Shown: positions 31,770 through 43,769, counted from the stretch's first letter. The stretch: DNA of 64,000 nt from Stomoxys calcitrans (GCF_963082655.1 NC_081553.1:154357441-154421440), one strand, 5' to 3'. Program-made: numbers and translations. The notes: generated by a model from the letters alone, not told the origin.

Positions 31770-32084
31770 GAGGCCACCGTAGCGCAGAGGTTAGCATGTC
31801 CGCCTATGACGCTGATAGCCTGCGTTCGAATCCTGGCGAGACCATCAGAAAAAAAATTTCAGCTGTGGTTTTCCCCTCCTAATGCTGGCAGCATTGGTGG
31901 GGTACTATGCAATGTAAAACTTCTCTACAAAGAGGTATCGCACTGCGGCACGCCGTTCGCACTCGGCTATAAAAAGGAGGCCCCTTATCATTGAGCTTAA
32001 ACTTGAATCGGACTGCACTCATTAATATGTGAGAAGTTTACCCCTGTTCCTTAGTGGAATGTTCATGGGCAAAATTTGCAATTT
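31770..32084 (+). mobile_element. tRNA-derived SINE, full length
   Basis: Pol III A box TAGCGCAGAGG (31780-31790) and B box GTTCGAATCC (31824-31833), then a body of about 250 bp ending GGGCAAAATTTGCAATTTG. The flanks show AGTAATTTTT on both sides (31756-31765 and 32087-32096), a likely target duplication. Other copies: 60709-61019 (+), 6790-7056 (-), 61680-61800 (- degenerate), 9140-9215 (+ degenerate). Confidence 0.88.
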
Positions 32085-32099
32085 GCAGTAATTTTTATT

Positions 32100-32899
32100 A
32101 AGTATTTTGATTTTTAAAAATTTAAAAAAAAAACTTTCCTAAGCCCCTCCAACAAAAAAAAAATTAATTTCTTAATATTTTATGACCATTTAGAGAAGAA
32201 AGCTCAATTTAATGATCTTGGCATAAAATAGAACCTGCTGTCAAAAGAAGATGATTATTGCCTAAATTTATTTTTTTATAGAAACTATCAAATGCAACAA
32301 GACATTTAAACAGATTCAAGAAATCTAATTCCTAAGAATTTTGAGAAATTTTTTCGTTTGAGTTTTGAGAATCAGAAGTGATTCTGAGTCGATCGGTATA
32401 CTTATCAATGGATCCATCTCTTTTTCTTCTGGGTGTTACAAACAAATGCACTAAGCTATAATACCCAGTACCACAGTAGGTGTAGTGGTGTAGGGTATCA
32501 ACAGCTGTGAGTACATTGACTTCTTTTTTTATTCTCTCTTTCTATTCACCCAAACATCAACACAACTCACTCGGTTGTACAAATCGTAAAATTAATTTTA
32601 ATCGCGAATTATTTGAATAAAATACACCGAAAATTCAATGCAACACAGTACCAAATGTAAAACGTGGTTAGATAAGTCAATAGTATAAAACGTTTAGTCA
32701 CATAAACAACTAAATCAAATATATATAGGTTTTTGGATGTATTCCAATAACCCAATAAAAAGGCTTGTGCTATTTAATGTTATAACAAATTCTTAAAACT
32801 TTATTTTGATATATAAAAATATGAAGAGCGCTTTACGTCTATGTGCGATGAGAGATAGGCAAAAAAGGCAGAAGTAAAGGAATAAGCAAAGTATCTCAT
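32100..32899. other. AT-rich spacer with an INE-1-like piece
   Basis: 32370-32500 resembles the INE-1 end (CGATCGGTATACTTATCAATGG, then GTTACAAACAAATGCACTAAG and TATAATACCC...GTAGGGTAT). The rest, 32500-32899, might hold the 3' LTR of gypsy-2, but no second LTR copy is available to define it. Confidence 0.45.
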
Positions 32900-33025
32900 C
32901 TTTGCTTCATGGTTACTTTCATGTGGATGCTTGCGATGGCAGGGTGCCACAAAACTTCCCCTCTGGTAAGGGTCATCTAAACCGAACTGGAAGTCTTATG
33001 CGTCTGCCACTGTTCCTTAACACAC

Positions 33026-33680
33026 CTACTGGGGAAATGGTGTCAGGTGAATCGGATTCATCTGGTGGAACGGCGAGATCCATGTCATCAGAAACATCGG
33101 ATTGAGCAAGTTGTGTGACGAATGTGGAAGGCTTTGATTTGCTGTGAAGAGAAAAGGTTTACGACGATCAATGCTAACATTCTTTACACATCCACGAATT
33201 CGAAGTGTGAAATATTTCCCGTTTCTTCTTATAACTTCATCATGCGCCGAAGAAAGCAAATATTTAGAAACAAATGTTGGCATGTTCGAATGATGAGATG
33301 TTTCCGTAGGTCTTAGTTTTTCCATAGCACTTCGAAATTCGCTTGACGATTCTTACGTGATGCCGGTACTCCAAATCTTGCATATAAGGTATGGGCCTCA
33401 GGCCAACATGTGAAGCGGTCGATAACTGTAAGACAATATCGTTGTCCCTCGCACAACAGAAGTGGACCATCGATCTCGATGTTAATGAGAGAAAATCTCT
33501 CCTGCGGTGGTTCGTAACGGGAAAGTTGTGATGTGGTGTGCCGTTGCGTATTTGAACGTTGACATTGCAGACAATTCTTTACGAAATTTGTCGTGTCCCT
33601 TTTTACACCAGGTCAACATAATCTGGATGTAATCAATGTTGTTGCGGCACGGGTGTCAGGATGAGACAAATTGTGAATCG
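33026..33680 (-). pseudogene. Integrase remnant of gypsy-2
   Basis: 33500-33680 holds a decayed HHCC region (CLQCQRS-like). 33264-33470 carries a damaged core. The frame from 33325 reads TFVSKYLLSSAHDEVIR-x-x-GKYFTLRIRGCVKNVSIDRRKPF. Its last block matches the gypsy-1 IS-IDQLKP block, which places it at the integrase C-terminus. The catalytic DDE triad cannot be assembled from what remains. Confidence 0.65.
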
Positions 33681-33683
33681 TCG

Positions 33684-34123
33684 TTAAAATTTGGTTCCTG
33701 AATTCCTATGGAATGTAAGGTCGGACTTTCGATGTGGTAGTATCACATACGAGCTGGAATAGTCGATGCTATGTATGTGTCGAATGTCGGTGCTGAACTG
33801 GCTGATGAAGTCGAGTTGTCGTATTCGGCGTGGTAAAGCCTTTTCCATTTTTTGATTAAATGCAAAAATTAAAGATCGGTAAAAATTCTGCACTTTCGTT
33901 CCTCAATCGCATAATAAAAGTGGCATAATGCTTGGTACATTGCTGTTAACTCTCGCTTGTAGGTCGAGTAATTTTGTTGTGTGGTTGTTAGCCTCTTAGA
34001 GTAAAATTCCAATGGCTGCAATCCGTCCTTAACCATCTGATGCAACGCTGCGCCGACAGCATCTACATATAACGCCAATTCGGACCCCGCCTGCGGGTGG
34101 GCCAAAAGCGTTGTGGTGGCCAA
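33684..34123 (-). pseudogene. RNase H of gypsy-2
   Basis: The frame from 34123 reads LALYVDAVGAALHQMV (first Asp, with DASD reduced to DAVG), FYSKRLTTTQQNYSTYKRELTAMYQA (Glu) and CRIFTDL (Asp). The next frame (33893) reads IFAFNQKMEKALPRRIRQLDFISQFSTDIRHIHSID, the RNase H tail. A frameshift at about 33880 separates them. Confidence 0.85.
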
Positions 34124-34385
34124 TTCTGTTGTGCATCGCCGAATGCCGAATTACTTTCTGAAATCCAAACAAGCGGTGTTGCGTCGTTCTGTTGTTGCCT
34201 GGAACCATATCTTCGAGCATCACATGATAGGTTGTCGCATGAGGCAAGAACTTACTGTACAAGTTAACCATTCCGATAAATCTCTTGAGTTCTCTTGGCT
34301 TTGGAAACGTTTTAACGACTTCTACCTTCTCTGGAAGAGGCTGGATTCCGTTGGCGTTTACAAGATGTCCTAAGAAACAAATTTC

Positions 34386-34898
34386 TTACTTACCAAATTC
34401 GCATTTAAACATGTTAATCGCTAAAGAATTTCCTCGCAGAGGACTAAACACGTGCTTAAGGTATTTACGGTGCTGTTCCAATGTCGTTGATGCGACAAAA
34501 ATGTCATCGATGTATGGAAAGACGAAATCAATGCCACGAAAAATCTTTTTGATAAAACGTTGAAAAGTTTGGGAGGCTAATGTTTGCATAAGGCTAATGT
34601 TATGAATTTAAATTCATATAGCCCAAACGGCGTGCTTATGGCAGTTTTTGGTGTCTTCCGCGTAAATGGGTATTTGAAGGAGAGCTTTTTGTTAATCGAT
34701 TTTGGAACATATTCGCTTACCTTGCAAATTTGCGGTGAAATCGGTCAAATACGGGAGAGGATAACGGTCCGCTAAAGTCTGAGCGTTCAATGCACGGTAG
34801 TCTCCACAAGGTCTCGAAGTTCCGTCTGCTTTTTTACTAAGTGTAGAGGTCTGGACCAGTTGCTCTTTAACAAATACCTGTTTTGATGAGGAAGTCAA
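34386..34898 (-). pseudogene. Reverse transcriptase of gypsy-2
   Basis: The frame from 34898 carries KKADGTSRPCGDYRALNAQT and RYPLPYLTDF, RT blocks 1-2. The frame from 34589 carries SQTFQRFIKKIFRGIDFVFPYIDDIFVAS with the catalytic YIDD. The central AYHQIPV to FGL stretch lies between in a damaged frame (34600-34690). It corresponds block by block to gypsy-1 RT. Confidence 0.85.
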
Positions 34899-34956
34899 AC
34901 ACCTTTCTGGCTGCAGCTAATTTGTCGGGTGGAAGTCTACGAGGTCGTGGGCTGCT

Positions 34957-35520
34957 CTATCGTTTCAATTCGATAAAAGATTGTTGATTTTGTCCATGTG
35001 GAGCAACTTTGGTTATGTCCTTGAACGCGTAAAGTAGATCGGCGAAGACTTCGGTTTGGTTAAAGGTTTTAATCACTGCAACATCATGAATCGATGGTTT
35101 CGTGAGTTTCAATTTACAACCCGTGATGTTGTCGACGAGCCCATAACGTTTAAGGTCGATCAATAGGTCATAAAATTTGATGAAGTCTGAACAGATGATA
35201 GGTGTGGTTACATCGCCAATGACCAAATACCAGTAAATCTTTTTTATATCGAGGTCCAGCTTAACACGTTTTTCATCAATTATCTTAATGGGTGATCCAT
35301 TCGCAGCAAACAAAACAACTGTCGTTGGATGGACATCAAAAGACTTTGATGTCAGTGGCAGAATAGAGACGTCGGCACCACCGTCCACTAAGAAGGTTTT
35401 ATTGGTGCACTTATCTTTGACTTGAAGGCGATAGACGATACCATTGCATAAAGATCGTACGCCGGAGCTCTTCTCGGGTCCAGTCTGCCAATTGGTTTCG
35501 GATTGCACCATGGATTGCAT
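34957..35520 (-). pseudogene. Protease region of gypsy-2
   Basis: A 187-codon frame. Residues 46-54 read FLVDGGADVSILP: the aspartic protease active site, DTGAD in active enzymes, is DGGAD here. FAANGSPI-like and the later TTPIICSDFIKFYDLLIDL (the GADFL block with C-S changes) follow in order. It runs on to the pre-RT linker and then breaks at 34957. The frame is long, but the substitutions suggest a dead enzyme. Confidence 0.8.
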
Positions 35521-35530
35521 TTGTCATGTT

Positions 35531-36230
35531 CTTTGAATGACTTTTTCCAATAGGAACACACCAGTGATATAAAAACACCACCTCCAAAATTTCAGGCAAA
35601 TCGAGTCAAAATTGTGCCTTCCTGAGGCTCAAAAGGTCAAACTGGGAGATCAGTTTATATGTCGGATATATTGGGTTATAAACCGAATTAGGCCATACTT
35701 GGAACAGTTGTTGAAATGCATACCAAAACGACATATGCAAAATTTCAATTTCACATATCAATTTCAATCGGGAGATCTGTATATATGGCGGCTATATCAG
35801 GATATGGACTGATTTAGACCATACTTGACACAGTTGTTGGAAGTCAAAATAAAACACTTCATGCAAATTGTGCGCGGCTAAAGACAATCAAATACAATTG
35901 GTCTATTTTTAGAGCAAACAGCATCGTCTTTTGCTCCCGTCGGTACTCCTTTTTCTCTTACTCTTTATGATTTTTTTTTATTCGTTTTCGATGAAATTTG
36001 GAACAGTGAGTTTTGGAAGACCCTGGCACCTTTTTGTTGAATGTGGTCCGGATCCGGCCATATTTGAATGTAGCTGTCATAAGACCGGTCTCCCGATATA
36101 GAGTATAGAGTTCATAGAAGGAGCATTTTTATCCGATATCGATAAAATTTGAAACAGTGTATTGTTGAGAAGTCGTTTTTTTTGTAATAATCACTTGAAA
36201 TTTTGGATATTTCCAACAAAATATTAAAAC
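35531..36230 (+). repeat. Family F repeat units
   Basis: Units with 'gggagatc(a/t)gt(t/a)tatatg..g..atatcaggatat..accga' near 35640 and 35770, then 'gaaatttggaacagtgagttttgg' near 35990. The stretch 35869-35950 (CAAATACAATTGGTCTATTTTTAGAGC) recurs at 37999-38075. Confidence 0.65.
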
Positions 36231-37436
36231 TCAAAGCTGATTTCAACAGAAAGTTTCTGTCATTTTTCTCAAAAAAAAAAAAAAACACTTTGTTTCACTT
36301 CCGACCGTTTCTTTTGTCTTTGCCGTTCTCTTGTACAAAAAAAACTTTAACACATTTATATGAGCAAATATGTATAACACACAATAAATAATTTTAAAGG
36401 CTTTAAAGCAACTTTAAAACAGAGCACAATATAATAATGGCGTTCTAATTTTACGATGGTACTAGGCAAACAAATCACTTGTCCAGATTCCCATTAATTG
36501 TCGGCTGTTGGCTTTCGACAATCGACGAAACCCACTGACCATAAGAGATTTGTTGGAGATTCCCTCAGGCAGTCAAATTCGGACCGCAGAAATAAATTTG
36601 TATGAGCAACAAAGAAAGGAGGAATCCTAAAAACAGAGAAACAATGATAATCTCTCAAATAATTGAGAAATTGTTTGTAAAAATGTTATATTACCAAATG
36701 AAATTATCCAAATGGAAATTAAAGTGATCGCCAGCTCGAATTGCTGCTTTACGGGAATAAAGCCCATAGTAAAAAAGGAGTAGAAGAGCCTTAACTCTTG
36801 CAACAATTACTTGGCCGCGTTTATAAATTTGTGAGACAAATTCGCAGGGCAATAAAAATTAAGTACAACTGCCACCAAAAGTCCTTCACGGGACCAACAA
36901 ATTACAACTTTCGCGTGTAAACGGCTACAAGGTTGCAGCAAAATGGACCTCAAAACTGTCTGCTACCACCTTTTGTACCTTCGGTTTAAACAATGGTGCA
37001 CATGTAAAATCAAAACCGTATCCTATTGCATACACGCCACAAATTTTAAATTTGTGCATCTATAGGTATTTAAATCGAAAAGAAAGCTTAAAAAGAACGT
37101 AGAAAATATGCTAACATTCACCACTAAGGCTAAGGGCAACTTTTACAATATGGAATAAGATGCTCAAATACCATGATCTGGTTCTCACAAATGTGTTGGC
37201 TCAAATTGAATTCCAACAAGAAAACAACATGAGACATGTCATTACAATAACAACAAAAGTGGTCTAGCATCAACATTGTATGTCAACTTGCATTGGGGTT
37301 GGAAAAAAAAAACAGAATTGTCAACATCATCGACATGCGCCTCTACACCGTCACACTTTTAGGTTGGAGAGGTTTCTCAACAATAACTCTTGGGTTTTCC
37401 GACCTGTGACTGCAAGTTTCCACAATTTTTTTAGTA
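36231..37436. other. Unassigned sequence
   Basis: Less AT-rich than its surroundings from about 36470 to 37070, with no domain and no repeat shared within the window that I can detect. Could be unique intergenic DNA or an unrecognised element. Confidence 0.35.
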
Positions 37437-37810
37437 ACCCGAGTAAAAAAAGTAGATATTCAATTATATTTAGCATCTGAAATAATTGGACCCGAGAAAT
37501 GGTTATATATAATTGGATATATTTGTATGAAATTAGATCTAATTGGATACAATCTGATACAATTGGATCTCGAGTTTGTCCAAGATATGAATAGATCCAA
37601 TTATATATAATAATGTCTTATTGGATCTTAGATTAAAAAAAATTGCCCGAATAAAAAAAGTTGATACGGTCAGATGATGACCGAGAAAATGGTTATATAT
37701 AATTAGATCTAATTTTATGAAATTAGATCTACTTGGATACAATCTGATTCAATTAGATAAAATTGTCCCAGATATAAACAGATCCTAAATCTTAAATTAA
37801 AGAAAAAATT
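37437..37810. repeat. Short tandem duplication rich in GATCTAATTGGATA
   Basis: 37437-37646 and 37647-37810 share CCGA(G/A)TAAAAAAAGT(A/T)GATA, GGTTATATATAATT, GAAATTAGATCTA and GGATACAATCTGAT in order. The motif recurs at 38740-38810. Confidence 0.7.
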
Positions 37811-37910
37811 GCTGTTGTTTTCTTTTCTTCTTTGTTTTACATCTAAATGTTGTAGTTTTTAATTAAATTCTTATATTTTACCATTTTTCCATATAAGTGC
37901 TACGTTTAGT

Positions 37911-37990
37911 TTTTGCCAGCAGTGGGGTTTGAACATAGGTCCTCTCGTTTGCTAGTCAGATGCGCTACCAACTCAGCCAACCACTTGTTT
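37911..37990 (-). tRNA. tRNA-like sequence (Ala-AGC-like), probably a pseudogene or SINE head
   Basis: On the minus strand: TGGCTGAGTTGGTAGCGC, a perfect A box, then an anticodon-loop-like CTAGCAA (AGC in anticodon position) and the B-box-like GTTCAAACCCC. The T stem (CTATG against CCCAC) and the acceptor stem do not pair well, so a working tRNA is unlikely. It interrupts sequence homologous to 35869 and may be the head of another SINE family. Confidence 0.5.
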
Positions 37991-37995
37991 ATAAT

Positions 37996-38400
37996 GTGCG
38001 CGGCTAAAGGTAAACAAATACAATTGGTCTATTTTTAGAGCAAACAGCATCGTCTTTTGCTCCCGTCGGTAGTTCTTATTTTTTTTTTTTTTTGTTTACT
38101 CTTTATGAATTTTTTATCCGTTTTCAATGAAAATTGGAACAGTGCGTTTTGGGAGACCCCCACACCTTTTTGTTAAATGTGGTCCGGATCAGGCTATATT
38201 TGGATATAGCTGCCATAAGATCTATCTCCCGAAATAGAGTATAGAGGAGTAGCATTTTTCATCCGATATTGATGAAATTTGAAACTGAAATGTTTTGTAG
38301 ACGTCTACACTCCTTTGTCGAATGTGGTACAGGTCGGGCCATAATTGGATATAGCTGCCATATAGACCGATTCCCCATTTAAAATTTAGAAAATAAAACT
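37996..38400 (+). repeat. Family F repeat units, second copy of 35869-36130
   Basis: GCGGCTAAAGGTAAACAAATACAATTGGTC to GCTCCCGTCGGTA, then 'ggaacagtg(c/a)gttttgg' and 'tatagctgccata' units, in the same order as 35866-36180. Confidence 0.75.
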
Positions 38401-38859
38401 CTCATATATCAAATATTACCAATTGTTAATACCAACAATCACATATTGATAAAATTTTAAAAACTTACAAAAATCTCACGTTTTGAGAATTGGAAACTTT
38501 GTTAGTAAAATGCCTTATACTTTAGGTTTACTTATATTAATATATTTTTTGCTATATAAATTCTACATTAAAACACTAAAAGAACAAAATTCAGTTTTTG
38601 TAGCCCAAGATATACATATATAATATATATAGATATAGTTATATCTAAGGCCAGATATAATTACATCCAATGCCAAATATAGTAAAGTATTTTACCTACT
38701 ACCAGATATAGTTATGTATATCATCAGATATAAATATATATAATTGGATATGGCAGATCTAATTGGATCTAATTAGATCCAACTTTATCTTATCCCAGAT
38801 CTATTTGGGTCTGACCATATATATTTTTTTTTTGTCGGGAAATTTTAATAATTTTATGG
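38401..38859. other. AT-rich spacer with ATAT and GATCTAAT runs
   Basis: TATATAATATATATAGATATAG at 38618-38640 and GATCTAATTGGATCTAATTAGATCC at 38756-38780. No gene. Confidence 0.5.
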
Positions 38860-39259
38860 CAAATTACAAAGTAGCCGTTGAGAGGAACGAACGTGTTTTC
38901 ATTTCGCTCCTCAAAGAAAAATATCCAAATCTCGGAATAGCTACTACCTATTACGATACATTGTTAAAGCCTTTATGGAGTAGGCTCAAAATGAACTCCA
39001 AAGACCAACAGCTGCGGTGGTGGCATCAGACCGCAACATGTTGTCATCCCCTCCTATGGGTGTGGATTCCTTGGCACCTGTAGTCGAGAGTAATGCTTCA
39101 AGCACAGAGGAGTATGTACCGACAGCGCAATCAGACGAAAGTGCACGATGCTGGAAGGCATAGAACTGACATCCCAAGCACTTATATGGAAGCTGGAAAG
39201 GGAATCAAATCTCTCGAAGAGCATTACACTGCTAAAATGCTGAAGAAGAAAAAGAGCTC

Positions 39260-39600
39260 TCCGCTCCAATGAACTCAATGCCGCCTAACGCACAGGGAGA
39301 CGACGATGAGACGATAACCTACTCCCAAGAAGCCAACTTGCTCAAGATTTGGAAGACTAGTCTAAGTAAATAATCTAATATTAGAACATCAGGCAGGGCT
39401 TGGACGGCAGACTTAATATAGCCTAACGCAAAGGGACCCAATGATGCAACCATTACCGAGTTTCTCAAGATTCGGAAGACTAGGACTTGCAAAGATCCTA
39501 ATATTAGAACATCGGTTAGTGCAGTAACGGGAAACTTAATGCAGCCTAAAGAACAGGGAGCAAACGATGAGGCCACCACCCACTCCAAAGAAGCCCATCT
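39260..39600 (+). repeat. Tandem coding repeats in ORF1 tail, family C copy 2
   Basis: About three units: PNAQGDDDETITYSQEA, then SNIRTSG...PNAKGPNDATITEFLKIRKTR, then CKDPNIRTSV...PKEQGANDEATTHSKEAHL. These correspond to the units at 26943-27560. Two stops are present. Confidence 0.75.
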
Positions 39601-39680
39601 AATGGAGGACTTAAGATTGAAATCATCCAGATATACCACCAACGGAGCGAGACAGCTACTCACGCTCTAATTTAGGAGCC

Positions 39681-41325
39681 ATGGACGACCCGCGTTATTT
39701 GTCCTGCGTTATTTGTCAAAAAATTTTTAATTATACATTTTCCCCAGAGTTGTCAACGTCGGATGCAACAGTAGTGAGACAGGGAGACGGTGGAGCATAC
39801 CTAGAATCACTTTATCGGCCTTTCGACTCTCCGACACCGCCACCCAAGTCGGAGCTGCAACGGCTGATGAGGAAATCAAAACCAACATGAAATGAGGTAC
39901 TAATGGGTTGCGATGCGAACTCTCATCACATTTCGTGGGATAGTACCAAAATTAATAAGAGGGGCCAAGCCCTGGCAGAGTTCTTTAAAAAACAAACGAC
40001 CTAATAACACTTAATATTGGTAACACCGCTACCTTTGTTAATAGGATAAGCGCGGAGGTTTTAGATGTGACAATATGTAGGAGGGTCTCCATGAAACACT
40101 CTTTCTCTAATCATCGCTACATTCGGTTTAGAATAGCACGGCCAGCGCCGAATCCGAAAAGCTCCCGTAGTAATTTGAAAACCAACTGGACAAAATTCGG
40201 AAGACTACTCAGAAGAAGACTTGGGTAAGATAATTTAGATTGTCCATGCATAGAAGACATTGACGAAAATGTCAATAGGACTACGACTGCACTGGTGGGA
40301 TCTTTCAAAGACAGTCGTCCTCTTCGAAAAAGGAAATCAGCACAAGAAATTCCCTGGATGACCGGGAGATTCGCAACATTGGGAGAGAGGTCCGCAGATC
40401 TTTTAACAGAACACGTCGTTAAAAAGCGGAACTATATTGGGATCTGTGTTACACACGGCTGATGGAATACAATAAGATTACCAGAGCGTCAAAACATGCC
40501 CCCTGGAAGCTTTTATGCGAACAGGTCGATAGCGTTTAAACCCATATCCAAATTGAGACTTTAGTAGGCGACAACGGAGGACATGTTGAGACTTTTAACG
40601 AAAACCCATTTTTCACAGGATACGACGAGACTCACGGAGACACCAGAATCTTGGAATAAATATGTCGATCGAAGGCTTATAATTAAGGTATTTATGGTAA
40701 GGGAATCCTTGAGGAGCTCCAAACCATTTAAGTTACCCGGACCTGATGGAATATTTCCGGCGTTACTACAAAAGGAGGCCGCCTATCTGGCGCCTCATCT
40801 GGCCACTATTTTCACAGCGTGCCTGGGACATTCGTATACTCCGAAAGACCGGCAGGAGGCAAAGGTGGTATATATATACCCAAGCACGGCAGGGCAAGTT
40901 ATGCGACACCAAAAGCCTACAGACTATAACCCTTACGTCCTTTCTTCTCAAAATCATGAAACGTATTGTGGACACCATGATAAAGAGTCGGACATCCAGC
41001 AAACTGCTTAAATACAAACAACATGCTTATGTCAAGGGAAGGACGGTAAAGACTGCCCTGCACGAGGTTGTGTATAAAATAGAAGAATCCTTCGATGCCA
41101 AGACGTACACATTGACATCAAGGGGGCGTTTAATAATGTGAGGACCGACACATTGATCCAATCCTTAGACCAGTTCCGGGTGGACCGGGTTCTTAAAGAA
41201 TAGATAAACAATATACTAGGGAACAGGTGGATAAATTGCGGCTTCCATGACATTAATATAAGCGAGAAAGTGTAACAGGACACGCCACAGGGGGGGCGAC
41301 TCCTTTGGGTGACCACCATACATAC
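39681..41325 (+). pseudogene. Endonuclease/RT remnant, family C copy 2
   Basis: 39770-39940 reads AYLESLYRPFDSPTPPPKSEL and then LMGCDANSHHISWDS, the conserved endonuclease DANSHH block. HSFSNHRYIRF near 40110 is the decayed SDH motif. 40720-41000 reads LPGPDGIFPALLQKEA and AYLAPHLATIFTACL, the early RT blocks. 40950-41140 reads KRIVDTMIKSRTS...HAYVKGRTVKTALHEVV. DTPQGG lies at about 41280-41298. Motif A (IDIKGAFNNV) is at 41115-41145. Frames change repeatedly. Confidence 0.8.
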
Positions 41326-41409
41326 CCTATTACGGATCCGAAACAGTTATGCAGAAGGGGCGAAAGGGTCATGTAGATAGCACACGATTGGCCTAGACTT
41401 AAGGGTCTC

Positions 41410-42111
41410 AATGTTAAAGGGCAAGGTAAGGGTAATACAACAGGTTCAGAAACCATGTTGTCTTCGCATAGGCGGAACGATGAGTACCACTCCCACTAGG
41501 GCACTGGAGACTATTCTAGATATCGGATCCATAGACATACAGCGATGGGAAAATGGATTGAGAATAGGAGTAGCTCAAACCTTCGCGGTACAATCGAGAT
41601 GAAGGTAAGAAACCTGAAGGAAGGGAAGAGGTTTCCGATCGAATACCTGAGACGACACTTGTGGTCGATTGCGAGGCACTGCTGTCAACGGCACAGCCTT
41701 GGACTGACGAAAGGCAATCACGGAATGCGTGAGATAGTATGGTGCTAACGCGAGGACGTCCTGAGTGAACAATTTTTACGGACAGTAAAATGGCCATAAG
41801 GGCAATCACAACAGGGGGGTAAGGTCAGGAAGAGTCTTGCAGTGTAAGAAGAAGATTAACGCCTTCTCTGAGGATATCACAACAGAACGGCGAAAATTCT
41901 CATCTGGGAGATCCGGATCGTGAGAATGGTGCCATAACGGGACATATAGGACTACAAACTCACTTATGCAAAATCGGTGCGGCAAGAGACCGGCTTTCGC
42001 GGCTAACAGACACCGCGATGGGGACACGATATCTGACATGAACCAACTTGGGGGAGTGGTATGGAAAGCAATTAAGGATTTTGTAAGTAACACGAAATTC
42101 CTAACTTAAAC
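41410..42111 (+). pseudogene. Post-RT, RNase H and C-terminal remnant, family C copy 2
   Basis: 41461-41560 reads CLRIGGTMSTTPTRALETILDIGSIDIQ, matching copy 1 (TGGAMRTTLTRALQTILDIRPIDLQ). 41690-41900 holds RNase H pieces in several frames, with large gaps. 41960-42111 reads HLCKIG-like sequence and ends in KAIKDFVSNTKFLT. It is too broken to show the catalytic residues. Confidence 0.65.
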
Positions 42112-42238
42112 AATTCTTTTCGAGGTTACTCTTTAGTTTTTAGAGCGCACAACAAGCCGATTACTGGCTTAGGTGTATGTCCATAGTGGCATGGGGCGGA
42201 TTAATATCTGCATCCTCTTTTCAACCTAACCTAACCTA

Positions 42239-42360
42239 CGTAATAAAACTTACAAAATGTTACTTTCTTTACGGATTAGGGTAAAGCTTCTAAAACTGCG
42301 TGTTACACCTTGATATTGGATGTACGATGGGGGGCAGCGAAGCGACCGGGCGTATGCTAG
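42239..42360 (+). mobile_element. Helitron type 1, 3' end fragment
   Basis: Ends GCAGCGAAGCGACCGGGCGTATGCTAG at 42360 followed by T, matching 31600-31722. It starts abruptly after the family C tail. Confidence 0.8.
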
Positions 42361-42736
42361 TACACATATATATATAGAGAAGCATTTAAATAAGTCCCAT
42401 GTTGTCGTGATTGGTCTATAAATCGATTTGGCGGTTTTTGAGAGTGGGAACCCTAGGCACCTCACCAGAACTGTGGATACCAAATTTTTGTTTTTAAGTT
42501 GCTACAAAAGTGTTAAAACATTTACGCGTGATCGCACCACCAATTCTGGAGATGTGTCGTTTTTGAAAATTAGGGTAGTGGGGATTACTTTTTACCCCAT
42601 ATGGATGTCAAATTCGTGCTCTACTCCAAAGAAACTTTCATTTGTGCCCCATATTGCCATTGACGGTAAAAAAAAAATAAAAGACTTATTTGAGGGAATT
42701 TTGGGGTGAGGGCAGCCACTTGGTTTCTAAAGTGAA
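42361..42736 (-). mobile_element. Helitron-like type 2 units
   Basis: AGTCCCATGTTGTCGTGATTGGTC (42393), ACTTTCATTTGTGCCCCATATTGCC (42632) and GGGGTGAGGGCAGCC, reverse complement of the 59090-60240 units. Confidence 0.6.
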
Positions 42737-43735
42737 TAGGTTAAGTTTCAGTGGCAGACGTTTTCGTCCATTGCGATACCACAGGAACAAAAGAAGGAAG
42801 ATGCCTTCTAGTTCCTACCGTTGAACTGTACAGATCGCTTCAAAAAGCCCAACAACTTGCGAATATTCACATCCGCTAAATCGGACAAGTTCTGAAAGAA
42901 ATGAGAACCTAAAAAGGAACTCCTTCTGTCTGCCAGTGGGGGCACACATTACCCAAACTCCCTTAGCCTCAAAGCAGTGGTCGCAGCAGTTTGTGTAGCC
43001 ACACTATCCAGGGGCATTGATATAGTATTAATTTCAGTTCATCAGATGGTTTCGTCCTCAGTGCGGCTGTGATGCACAAACAAGCCATCCTTTGAATCCG
43101 GTTGAGTATTGAACAGTAGGTGGAATTTTGAAGCGCCGTCCATTAGACCACAACACCATATAGCATTATAGGTCTGACAACTGCAGTATATACCTAGTTC
43201 TTGACGCGCGGTCTAAACCCCCAACTTTTCCCATCGGCTCGCTTGCAGGTGTATAGGGCTACAGTTGTCTTTCTTGCCCTTTCCAAAATGTTTGATTTGA
43301 AGTTCAATTTCCTGTCCAGCAAATACCTATGTATATTGCGCTTTATTTAAATGGAACATTCTCTCCTCCCAAGGAGACAGGTGCCACTGTATGTAAATGG
43401 GATCTCCTGCTGAAAGAACTACTTCCGTCTTGCGCAGATTTATACCTAGACCACTTTTCTTAGGCCACTCCACTGTTGCACGTAGAGCTTCCTGAAGTAT
43501 TTCTCTTACAGTGTTGGGTTTCTCCTAACCGCAATAGCCACGTCATCAGCGACCACTTTTACACCTTTTTCTTCCAGAGACAATTATGTATTGTTAATGG
43601 CTATATTCCAAAGTAGAGGAGACAGTACACCTCCTTGAGGTGTTCCTCAGCTGGTCCATCTTTTTATTGAAGTGTTGACGCCTAGAAACTCCAACTCCTT
43701 CATGACTGACGTCGGTTTTACATAATTGGAACCAT
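42737..43735 (-). mobile_element. Non-LTR retrotransposon family A copy 2, internally deleted
   Basis: 42737-42940 is the 3' untranslated/knuckle end (CATTGCGATACCACAGGAACA; then ACTTGCGAATATTCACATCCGC as at 5015-5037). After a deletion, 42960-43200 matches 5990-6240 and 43240-43735 matches 6255-6790 (post-RT back to the YADD region). The sequence continues without the SINE found in copy 1: GACGTCGGTTTTACATAATTGG at 43708. Coding is broken by small deletions. Confidence 0.8.
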
Positions 43736-43769
43736 CTTCAATGTCAAGAAATGCTACCATTGTATATTC

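Larger units (their letters stand above)
32900..35530 (-). mobile_element. Ty3/gypsy retrotransposon gypsy-2, decayed, no LTRs defined
   Basis: Right to left: protease (35520-34957), RT (34898-34386), RNase H (34123-33684), integrase remnant (about 33680-33260) and integrase C-terminal block (33325-33026). Same gene order as gypsy-1 but a different family. Gag and the 5' LTR are absent, replaced at 35530 by family F repeats. Many frame breaks. Confidence 0.85.
38860..42237 (+). mobile_element. Non-LTR retrotransposon, family C copy 2
   Basis: ORF1 N-terminal piece (38860-39083), ORF1 tail repeats (39260-39600), endonuclease C-half (39720-40140), RT (40583-41325), damaged RNase H and knuckle region, the 3' peptide end KDFVSNTKFLT (42076-42108) and a tail of AACCTAACCTAACCT (42223-42237). 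Matches copy 1 at 24205-28240 in inverse orientation. The segment with YADD (between about 41325 and 41410) is deleted. Confidence 0.85.

Noticed and set aside
36470..37070. Relatively GC-richer stretch as a candidate gene
   Set aside because: No long frame, no splice-compatible coding and no domain on either strand.
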